Below, in pieces: positions 35,218 to 46,474 of a stretch of 64,000 nt of DNA (positions within the stretch are counted from its first letter, which is position 1; every line of letters starts with the position of its first letter). Source of the DNA: Ectocarpus siliculosus. Taxonomy: Eukaryota; Sar; Phaeophyceae; Ectocarpales; Ectocarpaceae. Location of the stretch: assembly GCA_000310025.1 (NCBI GenBank), contig FN649728.1, positions 4,347,837-4,411,836 on the forward strand, given 5' to 3'. The position numbers and the translations under genes were made by a program. A model generated the notes under the pieces. The model did not search any database and was not told where the DNA came from. It saw only the letters and a list, made by a program, of their open reading frames with translations.

Positions 35218-37449
35218 GTGGCGGGGGGGGCGAAAAGCCAGGGCAGGCGTGCGTGTCAGACGGTGTGTTGCGAGGACGAGACTGTTAATAGCAGCAAGCA
35301 GCAACAGTTGTAGTGGAGAACGAGACGCGGTAAGGTCGACGGCATCGCTCGCCGCCAAGAAGACGCACGACAGCGCCGCCGGTCGCCCTCCATTATCTAC
35401 TACTCCTTTGCTGTCGAGAGGTTGCACAGCGGTTGGTTGCATCGGTGCCCACGGCGGGCTCTATGCTGCTGCCCTCCTGTGGCCAAGGCACAGGTGTTGC
35501 TGCTAAACAGGCAGCCGATCTTATGTAGCCTCGGGGGCGACGCCATTCGCTGGCAGGAATCAACGCCATTCGCTGACAGGAATCAACCCAGCGGCCAGAA
35601 AAACACCCGCGTGGGGCGACAGAACGCAAATACGGCAACATCCCGTGAGGATGGGAAGCAAGCTTGTTCGCAGAAAAGGCACGTGTCGGAGTAGAGGGGT
35701 ATTTAGCGCCAATTGGGCGGAAAACCTGGCGGGGAGGTGGCGGAGGCTAACTAGTCGTTACAGCACCCACGCAGAGGCATGTGCTTTCCGCGAACAATGT
35801 TCTCTGCACTGCTCTGCACCCACGTGCCTGTACTGCTGCAATAGTAGTGTACGAAACAGAATTATATTGTGAAGGTCTTGGTAACGTTGGAGTGGACGGA
35901 TGCCACAAACTGCTGTGGTGGTGGGTTCCGATATGCCGCGGTCCCGGGTAGCGCGGGTCCCGATACACCGCGGCTTGTCACGGAATTTGGATAATATGCC
36001 AAAAGCTATCAGTATATTCCCCCAAGACTCGAAAGCCCGGTGTCCCGATGCACCGCGGTGGATTTTTTTTAATACCACAACGCGAACCCATCTTAAGGAA
36101 TAATAAAAACACGCACAGAAAGACGCGAACCCATCTGCTATCCACGGACAAGAGTCCAGAATAACTTCGCGATGATTACACATGAGCGGAGCACTACTGC
36201 TTGCACGAGTGTTTATTTTCTTTCCCGAGCAGCGCACAGCAATTCTCCCCTGTGGGTAGCAGCCTCGACAAGATGGTTTGGTGGCCGTCTTGTGCTTCTG
36301 ACTGCTGTACGTTATGCTGGGAAGGTGTAGAAAGAAGATGTCGGGAAAGGTGTAGCTTGTTACCTACGCATGCACAGCGGTACAACGGGACATGACCGCT
36401 GTACAACGCTTGCGGAGGTACACCCAGAAGTTTGCAGACATACATGCTGATTCTCGGGACAAGCCGACACGTAAAAAAAAATCGCTGCCGTCGCCCTCGT
36501 TCCTCCTTACTGTATGTATTGTAATGAGGGCTGGGAAGAGCTTTCAAGCTACTACACCTCTTACCATCTTGTTCCCTCGAGAGTCCAGTGCACTCTCGAG
36601 CAGAAGAAAGAGAAGAAATCATAATCATCACCAAAATAATTTGCGAGGAAACTTACTAATTACGCGGTAGGCGATTAAGGTCTGCGACGCTGTGCGGGGC
36701 AACCGCCCGTGTTCTCGTCCGCCAAACCCAACCAACCAAACAAGGACGGCACGCGATTTGGAACGTAGCTGCCGATATCCAAGGGCTGCGTTACCGTGAG
36801 CGGGCCAAGACGCAACAACTCCTCCGTGTGTGTTTGTGTGTTCTCAAGTCGAGAGCACGTCCTCTGTCTGCTACTCTATTTTTGACCAACCCGCAACACC
36901 TACAATAAAACTTCTTTCGACCAACCAACAACGCCACTCTGTACTTGTAGCTTTCGGGCGTTCATTCGTCGGAGTCTCCGTGCCTAGCACACAGGAGGTC
37001 AAGAGAGAGATTGATGTGGGTGTTGGTGTTTGCCCAGTGGCTCGAGCAGAAAGAAAAGACGCGCGCCTCTGCCCCGTGGCGAGCAAAAAAGAGGGGCCGG
37101 CGTGGCCGTATACCCTGGAAGGGGCCGACGTCTGACAGCTTGCGGGGTTACACACAAGTTGTAGGGTCTCAAATACGACCCACCATGACGTGTGAGGCAA
37201 CCATTTCAGAGCCTGTCTCTCTAGCTTTTGACCGCCGATGATCTATCTACGCCTTTCGAAAACTCACAAGTCGTCGACCAAGTTGGTAGTGCCGCCTTGG
37301 GCAAACGCAGTGACCTCCTGGGCATCGTCCCCCGCCTCTTCCTGGGAGTCGGAGGAGGAGTCCTCGGAATCCTGTGCCCGCACCTCCTCAAGCCTCGCCA
37401 AGAACAGCGACGACCACACCACCGCCGCGAGCCATGGAGCGACACGCAT
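25193..37449 (-). CDS. Secreted/type I membrane protein with SBBP-like beta-propeller ectodomain
   Basis: Exons in transcript order are 37268-37449, 35073-35158, 34167-34355, 33261-33352, 32835-32901, 32102-32272, 30862-30962, 30320-30422, 29132-29331, 28301-28508 and 27186-27355, all in phase. The tail is probably 25362-25507 and 25193-25292 (stop), giving 604 aa. The ATG at 37449 starts a signal peptide ([18 protein letters not shown], ending in EVRA) followed by an acidic Ser/Asp segment. Propeller-type repeats follow: [49 protein letters not shown] and VAAKIDIDD. This resembles the SBBP beta-propeller class and is probably extracellular. Then come a run of six aspartates ([10 protein letters not shown]) and one membrane helix ([17 protein letters not shown], near residue 500). 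Function is unknown; a surface receptor or adhesion role is an inference. An alternative short last exon at 27058-27093 would end [10 protein letters not shown] (534 aa). Confidence 0.8.
28017..28335 (+). repeat. About 113-base tandem repeat, three diverged copies abutting an exon
   Basis: Shared landmarks are GTGAAA-CCACGTTG, CATCGGGCCG or CACCGGGTCG, CTCACCGTCAAAAA and AACGGGACAAAAC, in three consecutive blocks. The third block overlaps the 3' end of propeller exon 10 and its donor (minus strand, 28301). The outer copies may be decayed duplicates of that exon border. Confidence 0.55.
28560..28795 (+). repeat. About 65-base tandem repeat in a propeller-gene intron
   Basis: Three to four diverged units, each with GCACGG-A, a CTCGCGGG/CTCTCGGG/CTCACGGG box and CCCACGGGAAAA, in the intron between propeller exons 9 and 10. 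Confidence 0.75.
29389..29600 (+). repeat. Two adjacent tRNA-like SINE fragments
   Basis: Two successive copies (about 29389-29500 and 29515-29600) with GCATGCCTTAGCGGTTAG or TGTCTTATCGGTTAGACC, followed by ACGCGTC and TATCCGT blocks. The TAGCGGTTAGA string resembles a tRNA D-arm/A-box. The same family recurs elsewhere in the window. Confidence 0.5.
31258..31345 (-). repeat. tRNA-like SINE fragment (reverse)
   Basis: The reverse strand reads GTAGCGGTTAGACCATTAAC, then GCGTCCTCGAGAGGACGGAG and GTTCCCACAGGACC. It matches the copies at 29935-29985, 34598-34685 and 46300-46372 over most of its length. It is intronic in the propeller gene. Confidence 0.6.
33401..33537 (+). repeat. Long (GA)n microsatellite
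   Basis: About 135 bases of nearly pure GA, just upstream (on the transcribed minus strand) of propeller exon 4. It would therefore be a CU tract in the pre-mRNA, about 50 bases before the acceptor. Confidence 0.9.
34598..34685 (-). repeat. tRNA-like SINE fragment (reverse)
   Basis: The reverse strand reads GCATGCCGTAGTCGCAAGAC, CATTAACCTCGCATC, GGGACGGAGCATGCCAGGTT and CCCACCGGACC. It is a family member with a mutated A-box-like part, in the intron between propeller exons 2 and 3. Confidence 0.55.
35183..35214 (+). repeat. AGC microsatellite in an intron
   Basis: About 11 AGC units immediately upstream, on the transcribed minus strand, of the acceptor of propeller exon 2. The unit therefore reads GCU/CUG in the pre-mRNA polypyrimidine region. 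Confidence 0.85.
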
Positions 37450-37863
37450 GACCTCTCTTACGTGCGTCTTTCCCTTCCTCGTGGCGCAGAGGGTCGTCTC
37501 CTGCTGTGTGTGTGTGTGTGTGTGTGTGTTTGTGACTAACCCTGCCGTAGCCTTTCGAGTGTGTTGACGGCGGACGCTGCGTCGAAGGCTTGGTTGTGGG
37601 AAAAGAGCGCAGAGAGCGTGCAGGCAGAAAAAGATGAGAACAATAATTATTTTTACTTTTTCCGTTGGCTGTTTTCTTTGCCCAATGAGATGGCGGCGGT
37701 GGCGCGGTGGCCGAAGCCAGTCGCCAATGGGAACATTCTCAGACGATTCTTTGATGGATTTACCTGGGTCATCGCCCCGACCTGCGATTTTTTTGCTACC
37801 CACGGACACACATCCATCCTGCACCCCCACGGGACACTCAGCAGCCTTGCCATCTTCTGGCTT

Positions 37864-37935
<72 letters not shown>

Positions 37936-38534
37936 CTTCGCTCCAAGTCCAAGAGTTTGGTGTCGGTGGCCCTGTAGGTGAGGTGGGAGGTGTTTTAGTT
38001 CCTTCCTTTTCCGGTGTTGTTTAGCCCGCCCGCGCTCCCATGCGATGATTTTTTTTTTGTGCGAGTGTCGGGTGCCAGTGTCTGCCAGGGGGAGAGGGGC
38101 GCGGTATGTTGAGGACGAGGTGCCCATCTCACGTCCACCGTGGTGCTGTGGGCCCTGTAGTGTATCAACGCGTACGCCAACCAACGCCGGACAGTAGGAC
38201 GAAAATCAGAAGCTACCTAAACAGGACGTTCGCGCAATTCGGCAAACTGACCGCATTTCGTTGGGGCCGGTTGAGTGCGTGAGAAAAAAAAGGCTCTTCC
38301 CCGACAGGGCGAGGACGGCAGTGTACGTGGCCCACGCCGACGAATGGTCGAAAACCACCGCGTCCCTTTGCCGTCGCCATCGCCCACAGGCAGGAGAGGA
38401 GCTGAGCGAGGGGAGGCGCGGCTCGTACCGTACCGTCGGAGCCAGCAAGAGCAACCAAACTGCACCAACTGTTTTTTGACAACCTTTTTGGCGTTGCAGA
38501 AAGGCCCGGTTCCCTGCCAAGCAGCACCACAGCC
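37450..38534. promoter_or_regulatory. Shared upstream region of two divergent membrane-protein genes
   Basis: The start codons of the propeller gene (minus, 37449) and the FTR1-like gene (plus, 38535) are 1085 bases apart, so both promoters must lie here unless one has a remote 5' exon. It holds a TG tract near 37505-37530 and a CT tract at 37866-37927. No exon is recognisable. Coordinated control is an inference from the arrangement only. Confidence 0.5.
37866..37927 (+). repeat. (CT)n microsatellite
   Basis: About 62 bases of CT between the two divergent genes. CT tracts near promoters can bind GAGA-type factors in other lineages; nothing here proves that. Confidence 0.9.
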
Positions 38535-39036
38535 ATGCCGCAGTTCGGCGGAGTGGCCGCCGGCCACGACGTCGTGGGCAAGAAGCGGTCCGGCGAGGAC
38601 ATAGCCGCGGGCATCACGAACGCCATCCTCATCCTGATCGTCGTATTCTTCACCTGCGCCAGCCTGTGGCTTGGCATCTTCGCCATCCCGTCGTTTTTCG
38701 CCTTCTTCCGGGCTTCGGTAGTGGCCATCTCAAGCGCGCGGGAGGTGCGTCCAGCTTGTGCAGAAGAATGCGTGTCTGCTGGTATCTCATGTGTCGGGAC
38801 CGCCGCCGTATACCTTGTTGTGGTCATTAGAAAGAGGGCGGGATACGCGCAGCAATTACATGGTTGATTCGGTGTGCTGTCGGTGCCGTTCATCGAGTTG
38901 TTGGCCATCTGGTTGGGTCTTTTGTTGCTGTACTTGATTGCATTCGCACAACAGCAGTAGGTGCGGCCCAGCTTTTTTTTTATTGTTCTCGGCCCCTCTC
39001 TCTAAAATAGCGTTCGTGGGCGGGGGCGTTTGCGGT

Positions 39037-39075
<39 letters not shown>

Positions 39076-41073
39076 GTGTGTGTGTGTGTGCGTATTAGTT
39101 GAGGGGGGGGGATCTGGAGCGCTGTTGTTCAGTGCAGCACCCCGCCGTGCTTGATGAGAGGGCAAAACAAAAACGAAAGGACGGGATGACGGCGAATTTT
39201 TCCAGGAAAAATATCCATCAAAATGTGTTCTATGTTCCTCATCCATCCAACAACGCACGCACTCGGCCCCCCGCTGGCTTATGCATCATCGCTTTTCCTA
39301 GAGCAGCAGATTGTATCCGGTTTCACACCTGTGGTTGCAAGTGCGCTCCCCTATTGGCGTACCTAATTATACCTGTATGTAGTTACGTGCTATTCGTGTT
39401 TACGTATATATGTGTAGGTGAGGCGCGCCGATGACAGACTCCTACATTTGCGCTGAGCGGAGTTGATCATGAGCATCCCTCCCATGATCGCTGATCATGA
39501 TGCCATGATTTTAGCGTACTTTCGGGCATTTTGTGTATTTAGTTTCCATTTCCCGTTGTTTTGGGGTGAAAACCGTTGTGGCCGGCGCGGCGTGCGCGTA
39601 ACGCATTGTCTAGCATGAGCGGTTGGAAGTTGGAGATGGGGTGCCGGGTAGACGTTTGCCCTGTTCCCCCGTGTGGGTAAACTTGCTACTTATTTTTAGC
39701 GCAACAACCAGCAGGCAGCTTATCAAGGATGAGTGGCGTCGTGCCGCCTCTGCCTGGGACTCTACACTCTGCGGACCCCCCCTTCCCCCTTCCCCCCCCC
39801 AAAATTCGGTCTCGAAAAAGGCACGTTCGTATGCACAAGAATTTTTTGCTCGCGGGCACAATGAAGGGCGTGTCCTTTCAAACAGCGCGTGGAGAACGGT
39901 CTCCAGAAACGCGAGTGCTCCAGGTGGCCAAGTGGCCAGGGGTGCCCTAACAATTTTTTCCACGCAACACCTTCCTCCGTTTTTGACAGCAGTCTCCTTT
40001 TCACAACCACGTGTGTCTTCGTAGGCGCCAGTTTTGAGCAGTTTTGTATCACGGGTTTTCGGTACGAATCGAGCCTGTTAGCACGGAAGCCCCCCGTGAT
40101 TTCACCGCGCACAGTTGGGCGGGGTGATCTACAGGTCAAATGACCGCCCGTCGGGTTGCAGGGTGCCCGCCCGAAGAGTCGGCGTGGGGTGATAACTCGT
40201 TGACCTGGCGACGCCGACGAAGGGTTTCCGTTTCCCCCAACGGCGGATGTACATGTACGTGTAGCAGATACCGGTAGTTTCTACTCTGTTTGGTAAAACG
40301 AAAGGCTGCTCTGGCAAAAGACGGCTACGGTGTTGGAGTACTCCCGACTCCTTTTCCCCCTGTGACGGTGCGGCAGACCGGCTGCGTTCTTTCCACGGGG
40401 CCTTCTTCCCTCCTCGAGCGACTTACCGCACTGGTAAAAATAGCAAGCAGACGTGTGGTATCTAGCGATTACTGCCATATTTCGCCGACATGCCATTTGT
40501 GCGCTCTTTCCTCTCTCTAGTCATCGCCCGCGATACCGGACCTTGCTTGCGTGTTTCACGCCTCACACGCCCCACCCTGCCCCGTGCGCATGTACATACG
40601 TACCCGTTCCCTGCCCGCCGCCGCCGCCGCTGCTGCTGCCGTGGGTCCGTTTGCAGGGGGCCAACCAGCTCCATGCCTCGGTACAGGTCCTGCGGCCTCT
40701 GTCCATGCGAAGCCTCAAGATGGGGACCTGGTGCGGCCTCATGCTGACCTTGTTTGCTGGTGAGGAGATACATACTATTCGAGAGATGATAGATAGATGC
40801 CGTTCACTTCGAACACCCTCTCCTTGCTGCTGAGATTGTGCGGAAAATGGGAACGAGTCTTGACGGCTGCTGTTCGTTCATTTTGTTTTAGGTGGGAACT
40901 GGTTTTGAGGGGTTTGTCTCCTACAGCCAAGTATGTCAATTCTCACTGGGAGATAAACCCTTCCTTTTGCTGGTGACAAGATACGGAAAATGACCGTGGA
41001 AACCGGGAACGGCACTTGCCGGTATGTATGCATACCGCTGTGGCATCCCATGCACTACACAGCAGTGCGGGGG

Positions 41074-41108
<35 letters not shown>

Positions 41109-44100
41109 GAGCAACCCTGAGCGGATGTTGTCCCACCGCCCCATGCGTGCGAGAGACATTTGTCATTGGGTAGTCTTTCTGTGTGTGTATTTATTTTTCC
41201 TTTAATTGTGGTCGCCGTCCTCCTCGCTGCCCACTCACAACCCCCCCGCCTCTCTCTCTCTCACCCCTCCCAACCTGCTCTTCCCCCTTTCCGTCCCCTC
41301 GCCGCACGCGCGATCACGCAGGCGGGTTGACGATCTTCTTCATGGAGCTGCTGAGGTTCTACGCTCTGAGCGGTAACTCGGAGACCGCTTTCACCGGGTT
41401 CTTCCAGGTGGTGGGAGCGATCGTGTTCACGCATCTCGGCGTTTCCATCCTGCAGCAGGGAAGCCGCACCGTGTCGAGCGGGACATACTACCAGGTGCAT
41501 ACGTCGACCGAAAGTGCGGACGAACGTCGGCCATGCGGGTGGACCCTGTCTTCTCTGTACTTTGTACACACCCACGGGGAAGGAGAAACGCTTGTTTTGG
41601 GGGGGGTGGGGGTGGGGGGGGAGGAACCGGGCGGGTTACAAAAACTATATACCATGCATTGATATTTGTTGTTTTATTTTGTCAGTATGACCCAACGAAT
41701 CCAACTCTATCGAAGAAAATAAGTCTTGAGATAGATTAGCAATTTTTGGCAAACGCCCGCGAAGACGCGGCCCAATCGAAACCCGTTCATACCTAACTCG
41801 CCGCTCTCCCCACGCGTGTTGTCGCGACGGACGGAACTATTATACCAGGAGATGATCAAGAAGATCAACCAGACCACGGAGACGGCGAACGGGCCGGAGC
41901 GCAGCACGATGTTCTACCTCGGCCTCGGGGCTTCCCTGCGCGAGGGCATCATGAGCTACATCTACATGCTGCCCCTGGGAGGCGCCTACGAATCGAAGAA
42001 CATCCCTCTCCCCGCCGTGCTTGGTGAGTGCCTCGTCCGGTGTCCTCGCTCCTGAGGCCCTCTTGAGAAGATGTTGATGGTTTCAAAGCAGTCCCCTTGT
42101 TCCGCCTCTGTCTTGCTGCCGTTCTGGTTTGCTCTCGAGGTGTTCAGGTTGCTCGGAGTCCCTCTCCTTCCCTCTCGCGAAGATTTTGACGGTTTCGAAG
42201 CGAAGCCGTATTCTTTAGCCTCGCTGCCGGTCTGGTTTGCTCGAGATGTCCCGGTTTGCTCCCGCCCGGCCGTTCTTTTTGGCATATGCGCAACCATGCG
42301 CACGCGGGACAAAACGGATCGCCTTCTGTTTTGTCTCCATGCACGTAGAAACTCACCCACGACACGCAGTAGACTAAAATACAGCCTCCGTTGTATACTA
42401 AAATACAATGTATGCACCATTTTGTTTGGTCGATGATGATTGCAACGACTCAAGCAGCCCCCCCCTCTCCCCCCCCCCCCGCGACCGATACCAGGCGCCA
42501 TCGCCGGACTTCTGGCGGCCCGCTACCTCGCCCCCGCCCTCGTGTGGGGCGGCGGGCCCCTCGAGGGCGGCGTCGCCGGCATCATCCCGGACTCCAAGGC
42601 CAAGTCGTGGGCCGTCCGCCGGGAGGCGCTGACCCACCAGTACGTGTCGAGGCTGGCCGCCGAGGCGCAGCAGACGGGGCAGGCTGCCCTGAACAGCAAC
42701 GGCGACGAGTCCAAGGACGCCTCTCGCAAGAGCGGCGCCGCTGCTGTCTACCCCAGGAACCTCTCGAACCTCTCCGCAAAGGCCCTAGAGGTACCTTTAT
42801 TTTTTGTCGCGGCCGCGCTTTTGCTGCTTGTGTTTTTTTTTGTTTATTTGTATCGCACGCGGGCGGTAACTTGATTGGTCTGCCAACGAGTAGACGCGTG
42901 TCTCAGCGCGGGTTAAACAAGAACACGCTTCTTCACAAGGTCCACCGCGATGCATGTATTTGTGTATGTTTTGCGGGAAAGTATGGACGAGAACCGTTGT
43001 TTTTTTCTTGTTTGCTAAACCTTGCGCAGCCTCTCGAGATGTGCCCGCAGGCGCGTGTGTCATATCTCTTTGTTTTGGCGTCTTTGGTGTCGGTTGATTT
43101 TTTTTTTTGCTTTTCATGTCGCTCTTTGTTTTGGTGTTGGTTTTGTTCTTGTTGCTTTCATCTCGCTCTTTTGTTCCCCTGGCTGGCTGATCAGTGTTGC
43201 TTGCGCCGCTGGCGTTTCGTTGTCTCTTGCCGGGGTTGTAACTGTAACTGCAACGCCAGGAGCTCTTCCGTGACAGCAACGTCGACCCCAAGGACTTCGA
43301 CGACATGGACTACGCGCAGAAGCGGCTGCTGGTGCTCAAGAGCAGCAAGGCCATCATGAAGCACGGGAGCTCGGGCAGCTACGACGACGACGACCGGGAG
43401 CCGGCCATCCTCGCGCTGCAGAACTCCGAACAGTGGGGCTCGACGAGGTCGGGGTCGGTTGGGAGATAAATCCCGCTTATATCATGTCTGGGAGATGTTA
43501 TTATTTGATTTGATTGTAGCTCGCTCGTGTGAAATTGTCCTCGACAGGCAGGCGTTGGGGAGATTGTTTTACCCGTTATGGAGCACATCTCCCCGGAGTC
43601 TTGGTTGCTAGGCAGGAAGGAGCCTTGTACAGGGGTACACAGCAGGAACGAGATCCCGTTAGACTGGCGACGAGTGGATCTTTGTGTATCTCCAGTGGTA
43701 CCCGTGTGCGTCTCTGGCCATGAATTTGTGCTATGTTTTTTCTCATGTAGTGGCAATGTCTCTTTCAACTCTCCTGGTTCCCCAGCGTCTGCCGCTAGCG
43801 CCATGACTGACCAGTTTTTTTGTTTTTTTGCTCATCTGGCGGTGAACTGATCTTTATCTCTCTCTCTCTCTCTTGTCTCTATCTGTCTCTCCTCTCGACT
43901 CCTGCTGTGGCCGCATCCGCAGCTCCGACCCGGAATCAGCCTTCCCGGAAAGGATCCCGGGTCTGGTGGCCGGAGAGCCGGATGGTGCCGGCCAGCGCGG
44001 ACTGTGAGTGCACCGTCCGCGTTTTCGTGGCATGCCGCAGTATTCCCAAAGGCACACCGCCCGTCGTTCTTCCCGGCATTTTTGTTTTTTGGTCTGTGTT

Positions 44101-45963
44101 CACTCCGCGGGAAGTTATCCTCCCGTTGGGGCGTGGTTGTAGTTGTAGTTGTAGGGTATGATGGCCTCGATTTTCGGAGCCGATAGGGGTTGCTCTCACC
44201 TTCCGCCTTTTGCTCAAGTTTTGGAGGCTCTCCTATTTGGTTGCGGGGGAAGTATTGTACCATTCATTTTTGCAACGGGAGTCATGACTCCGTGCCATGT
44301 TGTGCATAGAAGTCTGAAGTCTCACGCTTTTTTAATGAGAGGCTGCTCTGCTTCCTTGTCTGCTCGGCACCGCCGATGAACCCCGCCGGCCTTCCGTGCT
44401 GGCATCCCTTTTACGCCTCTTTACCTCACCCCTGTCTTTTGTCCCCGCCAATACGTGTCGAACTGTTGTTGTGTGGGTCGTATTTCGTGGGCGTCGGGGC
44501 ATGTCTTTATCTGCGTCTTGTCTCGCGGCACATCTGTCGACGAGAGAAGGTTCCACCGCAAGGGCCAGAGCCTGCAGAGCAATCGCTAACCTCGCCCTTG
44601 TCTTGTGTCCCCGCCAACACGTGTCGAACCGCTGTTGTTGCATGGGTTTTACGATCTCGTTGGTCGTCGGGGCGATGTCTTCTCTGCACGTCTGTTTCCG
44701 AGAGAAGGTTCCACCGCAAGGGCCAGAGCCTGCTGAGCATCGCCGAGGACGAGGACGGCTACCTCGACAGGGGCGGCTACTCGTACGACGGCGCCGAGTA
44801 CCCCGCGCACCCGGTCGTCCCCACCGCCGGCGACTCTGGAAAGCCTCCGATGCACCCGGGCCACCGGCGCAACCGGTGAGAGCGGTAGCTGCCGTTTTCT
44901 CGCTTGTTGTTTGGAGAAGCGTCGTTGTTGTTTAACCCCCCCCAAAAAAAAAAAAAAAGTACCAGTCAGCGGTGTGTGATTGCGTGGTCGGCGCTTGGCC
45001 TTGCGTGTCTGCTGCTGCTGCTGCTGCTGCTGCTGTGGGCGGGCCGGTTGTGTGTGTGTGTTTGTCACTACTGCTGCTGTAGAGTGTTCGAGAGTAGACT
45101 ACACGGCCGTGCCCACGCACGAGGGCGACCTAGCTTTTGTCGCTTCACCCAATGAGTTGTTCAACACTTGGAAGACAAGACGTGGGTGAAAAGTAGCCGT
45201 GCCCACGCACGGTTTTTGACCCCCCCAAGCCCCTTGTTGAGAACCTTTTCGCCGCGCGACGCCGCCCCTTTTCTTTGTCCAGGTCGTCCATGAAAAGCAT
45301 CGGCTCCAACGGGCCGAAGATGGGGAGGAACAACTCCGGCCAGAGCGGAGCCTCGGTTCGCTTCCAAGGATTCGATGAGCACAACTATGAGGATGATGAC
45401 ACCGCCTCGGTCATGCAAGGCTTCCAACACAAGTGAGCAATGGTGTTGCTGTCGGTTCGTGTGCATGCCATATGCAAAGGGTGTTCAGCACGATCATGTA
45501 GCGCTGGCGCTGGCGGGCATCGTTAGGGAAGGGAGGGATAGAGTTGTGGGGAACGGGGCGGCCTGCAGCACTGGTGGGTGGGTATCGTTAGGAAAGGGAC
45601 GTGAAAAAAGTTAATGGACCGCCGCCGCGTGCTCTCGCGACGACTACCCGCAGGCCGACAGCGCTCGAGAGAAGGTCGTCGCGCTCGCCATCAACCATTC
45701 TTACACACACACAACCATGTCCTGCTAGAATATGCTTGCGTTTTTTACCTCCAAGCACGTTTAACACTCAGCAGTTGTCAACACATTATGTTTTACATAC
45801 AGGAGTCTTAATCACGGGCGTGAAAAAATTGACGCGATGCTCACGTACGTACAGGTACCTCCGCCAGGCAGGCCCTCGCGATAGGCAGGCCGAGCTCGAG
45901 GTGATGGAAACGGCCCTGACCCGTACCGTCACGGCCCGGAAGAACAATGGGGGGTCCCGGTGA
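38535..45963 (+). CDS. FTR1 iron-permease-like membrane protein with long polar tail, 10 exons
   Basis: Exons: 38535-38744, 40657-40759, 41322-41494, 41849-42023, 42495-42790, 43260-43447, 43923-44003, 44708-44875, 45283-45432 and 45855-45963 (TGA), totalling 1653 bases, 550 aa. The N-terminal half is hydrophobic and follows FTR1 layout: FAIPSFFAFFRAS near residue 55, MRSLKMGTWCGLMLTLFAG, ETAFTGFFQVVGAIVFTHLG, then LGASLREGIMSYIYMLPLGG with KNIPLPAVLGAIAGLL near 187-225. FTR1 proteins are high-affinity iron permeases at the plasma membrane, using two RExxE motifs. Here the equivalents read RASVV and REGIM, so iron transport is doubtful. Residues from about 240 on form a soluble, serine- and acid-rich tail not usual for FTR1. 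It lies head to tail with the GT2 gene, 511 bases upstream. The exon 8 acceptor could be 44705 or 44708. Confidence 0.85.
39039..39090 (+). repeat. (CT)n(GT)n microsatellite
   Basis: About 35 bases of CT followed by GT repeats, inside the first intron of the FTR1-like gene. Confidence 0.9.
44423..44745 (+). repeat. Tandem duplication of about 160 bases copying an acceptor and exon start
   Basis: The block starting ACCTCACCCCTGTC at 44423 recurs as ACCTCGCCCTTGTC at 44589. Each copy runs through GAGAGAAGGTTCCACCGCAA. The downstream copy is the real start of FTR1-like exon 8 (44708). The upstream copy at 44550 keeps the acceptor and 26 exon bases but then diverges and meets TAA at 44587-44589. 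Confidence 0.85.
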
Positions 45964-46474
45964 GTCTGATTTTCGTGTCCATCCCGCAGAAGGAGGAGAA
46001 TATACTATTTTACTTGGACGGTGCCCCTTTTTTTTTGTTCTCGCGAGGCACATTAATAGGAGACCGGTAGATAACTTTTGCTTTCCCATGTGCACCCCCT
46101 GTAGATGAAGCATTTTCGAGGGCGACAGCTTTTTTTTTTGCTACTGACCCGTCCATCTATTCTTGTTTGTGCCCGACCGACCACAAGTAGGCGAGAAGTT
46201 GTGTGCATGCGTGTGAAAAGATAGCGTGCCGTTTTTTGGGGGGGCGGTGATCTTTTCGGTTTCCTCCGCACGCACGCATCCGTTCCAATGACCCCCCCCT
46301 CCTGGCCCTGTTGGAACAGTGGTCTGTCCTCTCGAGGACTCGTTGTCATTGGTCTAACTCCTAAGGCATGCAGAATTTGAGAGTACGCCCCCCACCCCCC
46401 CACCCTGTCGCGACCTCATTATCTGAAACACCAGCGGAAGCACTCGCAGCAGCGCCCGTGGAAGCACCCGCAAC
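45964..46474. other. Short spacer between FTR1-like and GT2 genes
   Basis: 511 bases between the stop codon of one gene and the ATG of the next, on the same strand. It must contain the 3' end of the first transcript and the promoter and leader of the second. A tRNA-like repeat fragment in reverse orientation occupies about 46300-46372. Confidence 0.6.
46300..46372 (-). repeat. tRNA-like SINE fragment (reverse) upstream of the GT2 gene
   Basis: The reverse strand reads GCATGCCTTAGGAGTTAGAC, CAATGACAACGAGTCC, TCGAGAGGACAGACCACTGT and TCC, matching the family at 31258 and 34598. It lies 100-170 bases before the GT2 start codon. Confidence 0.6.
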
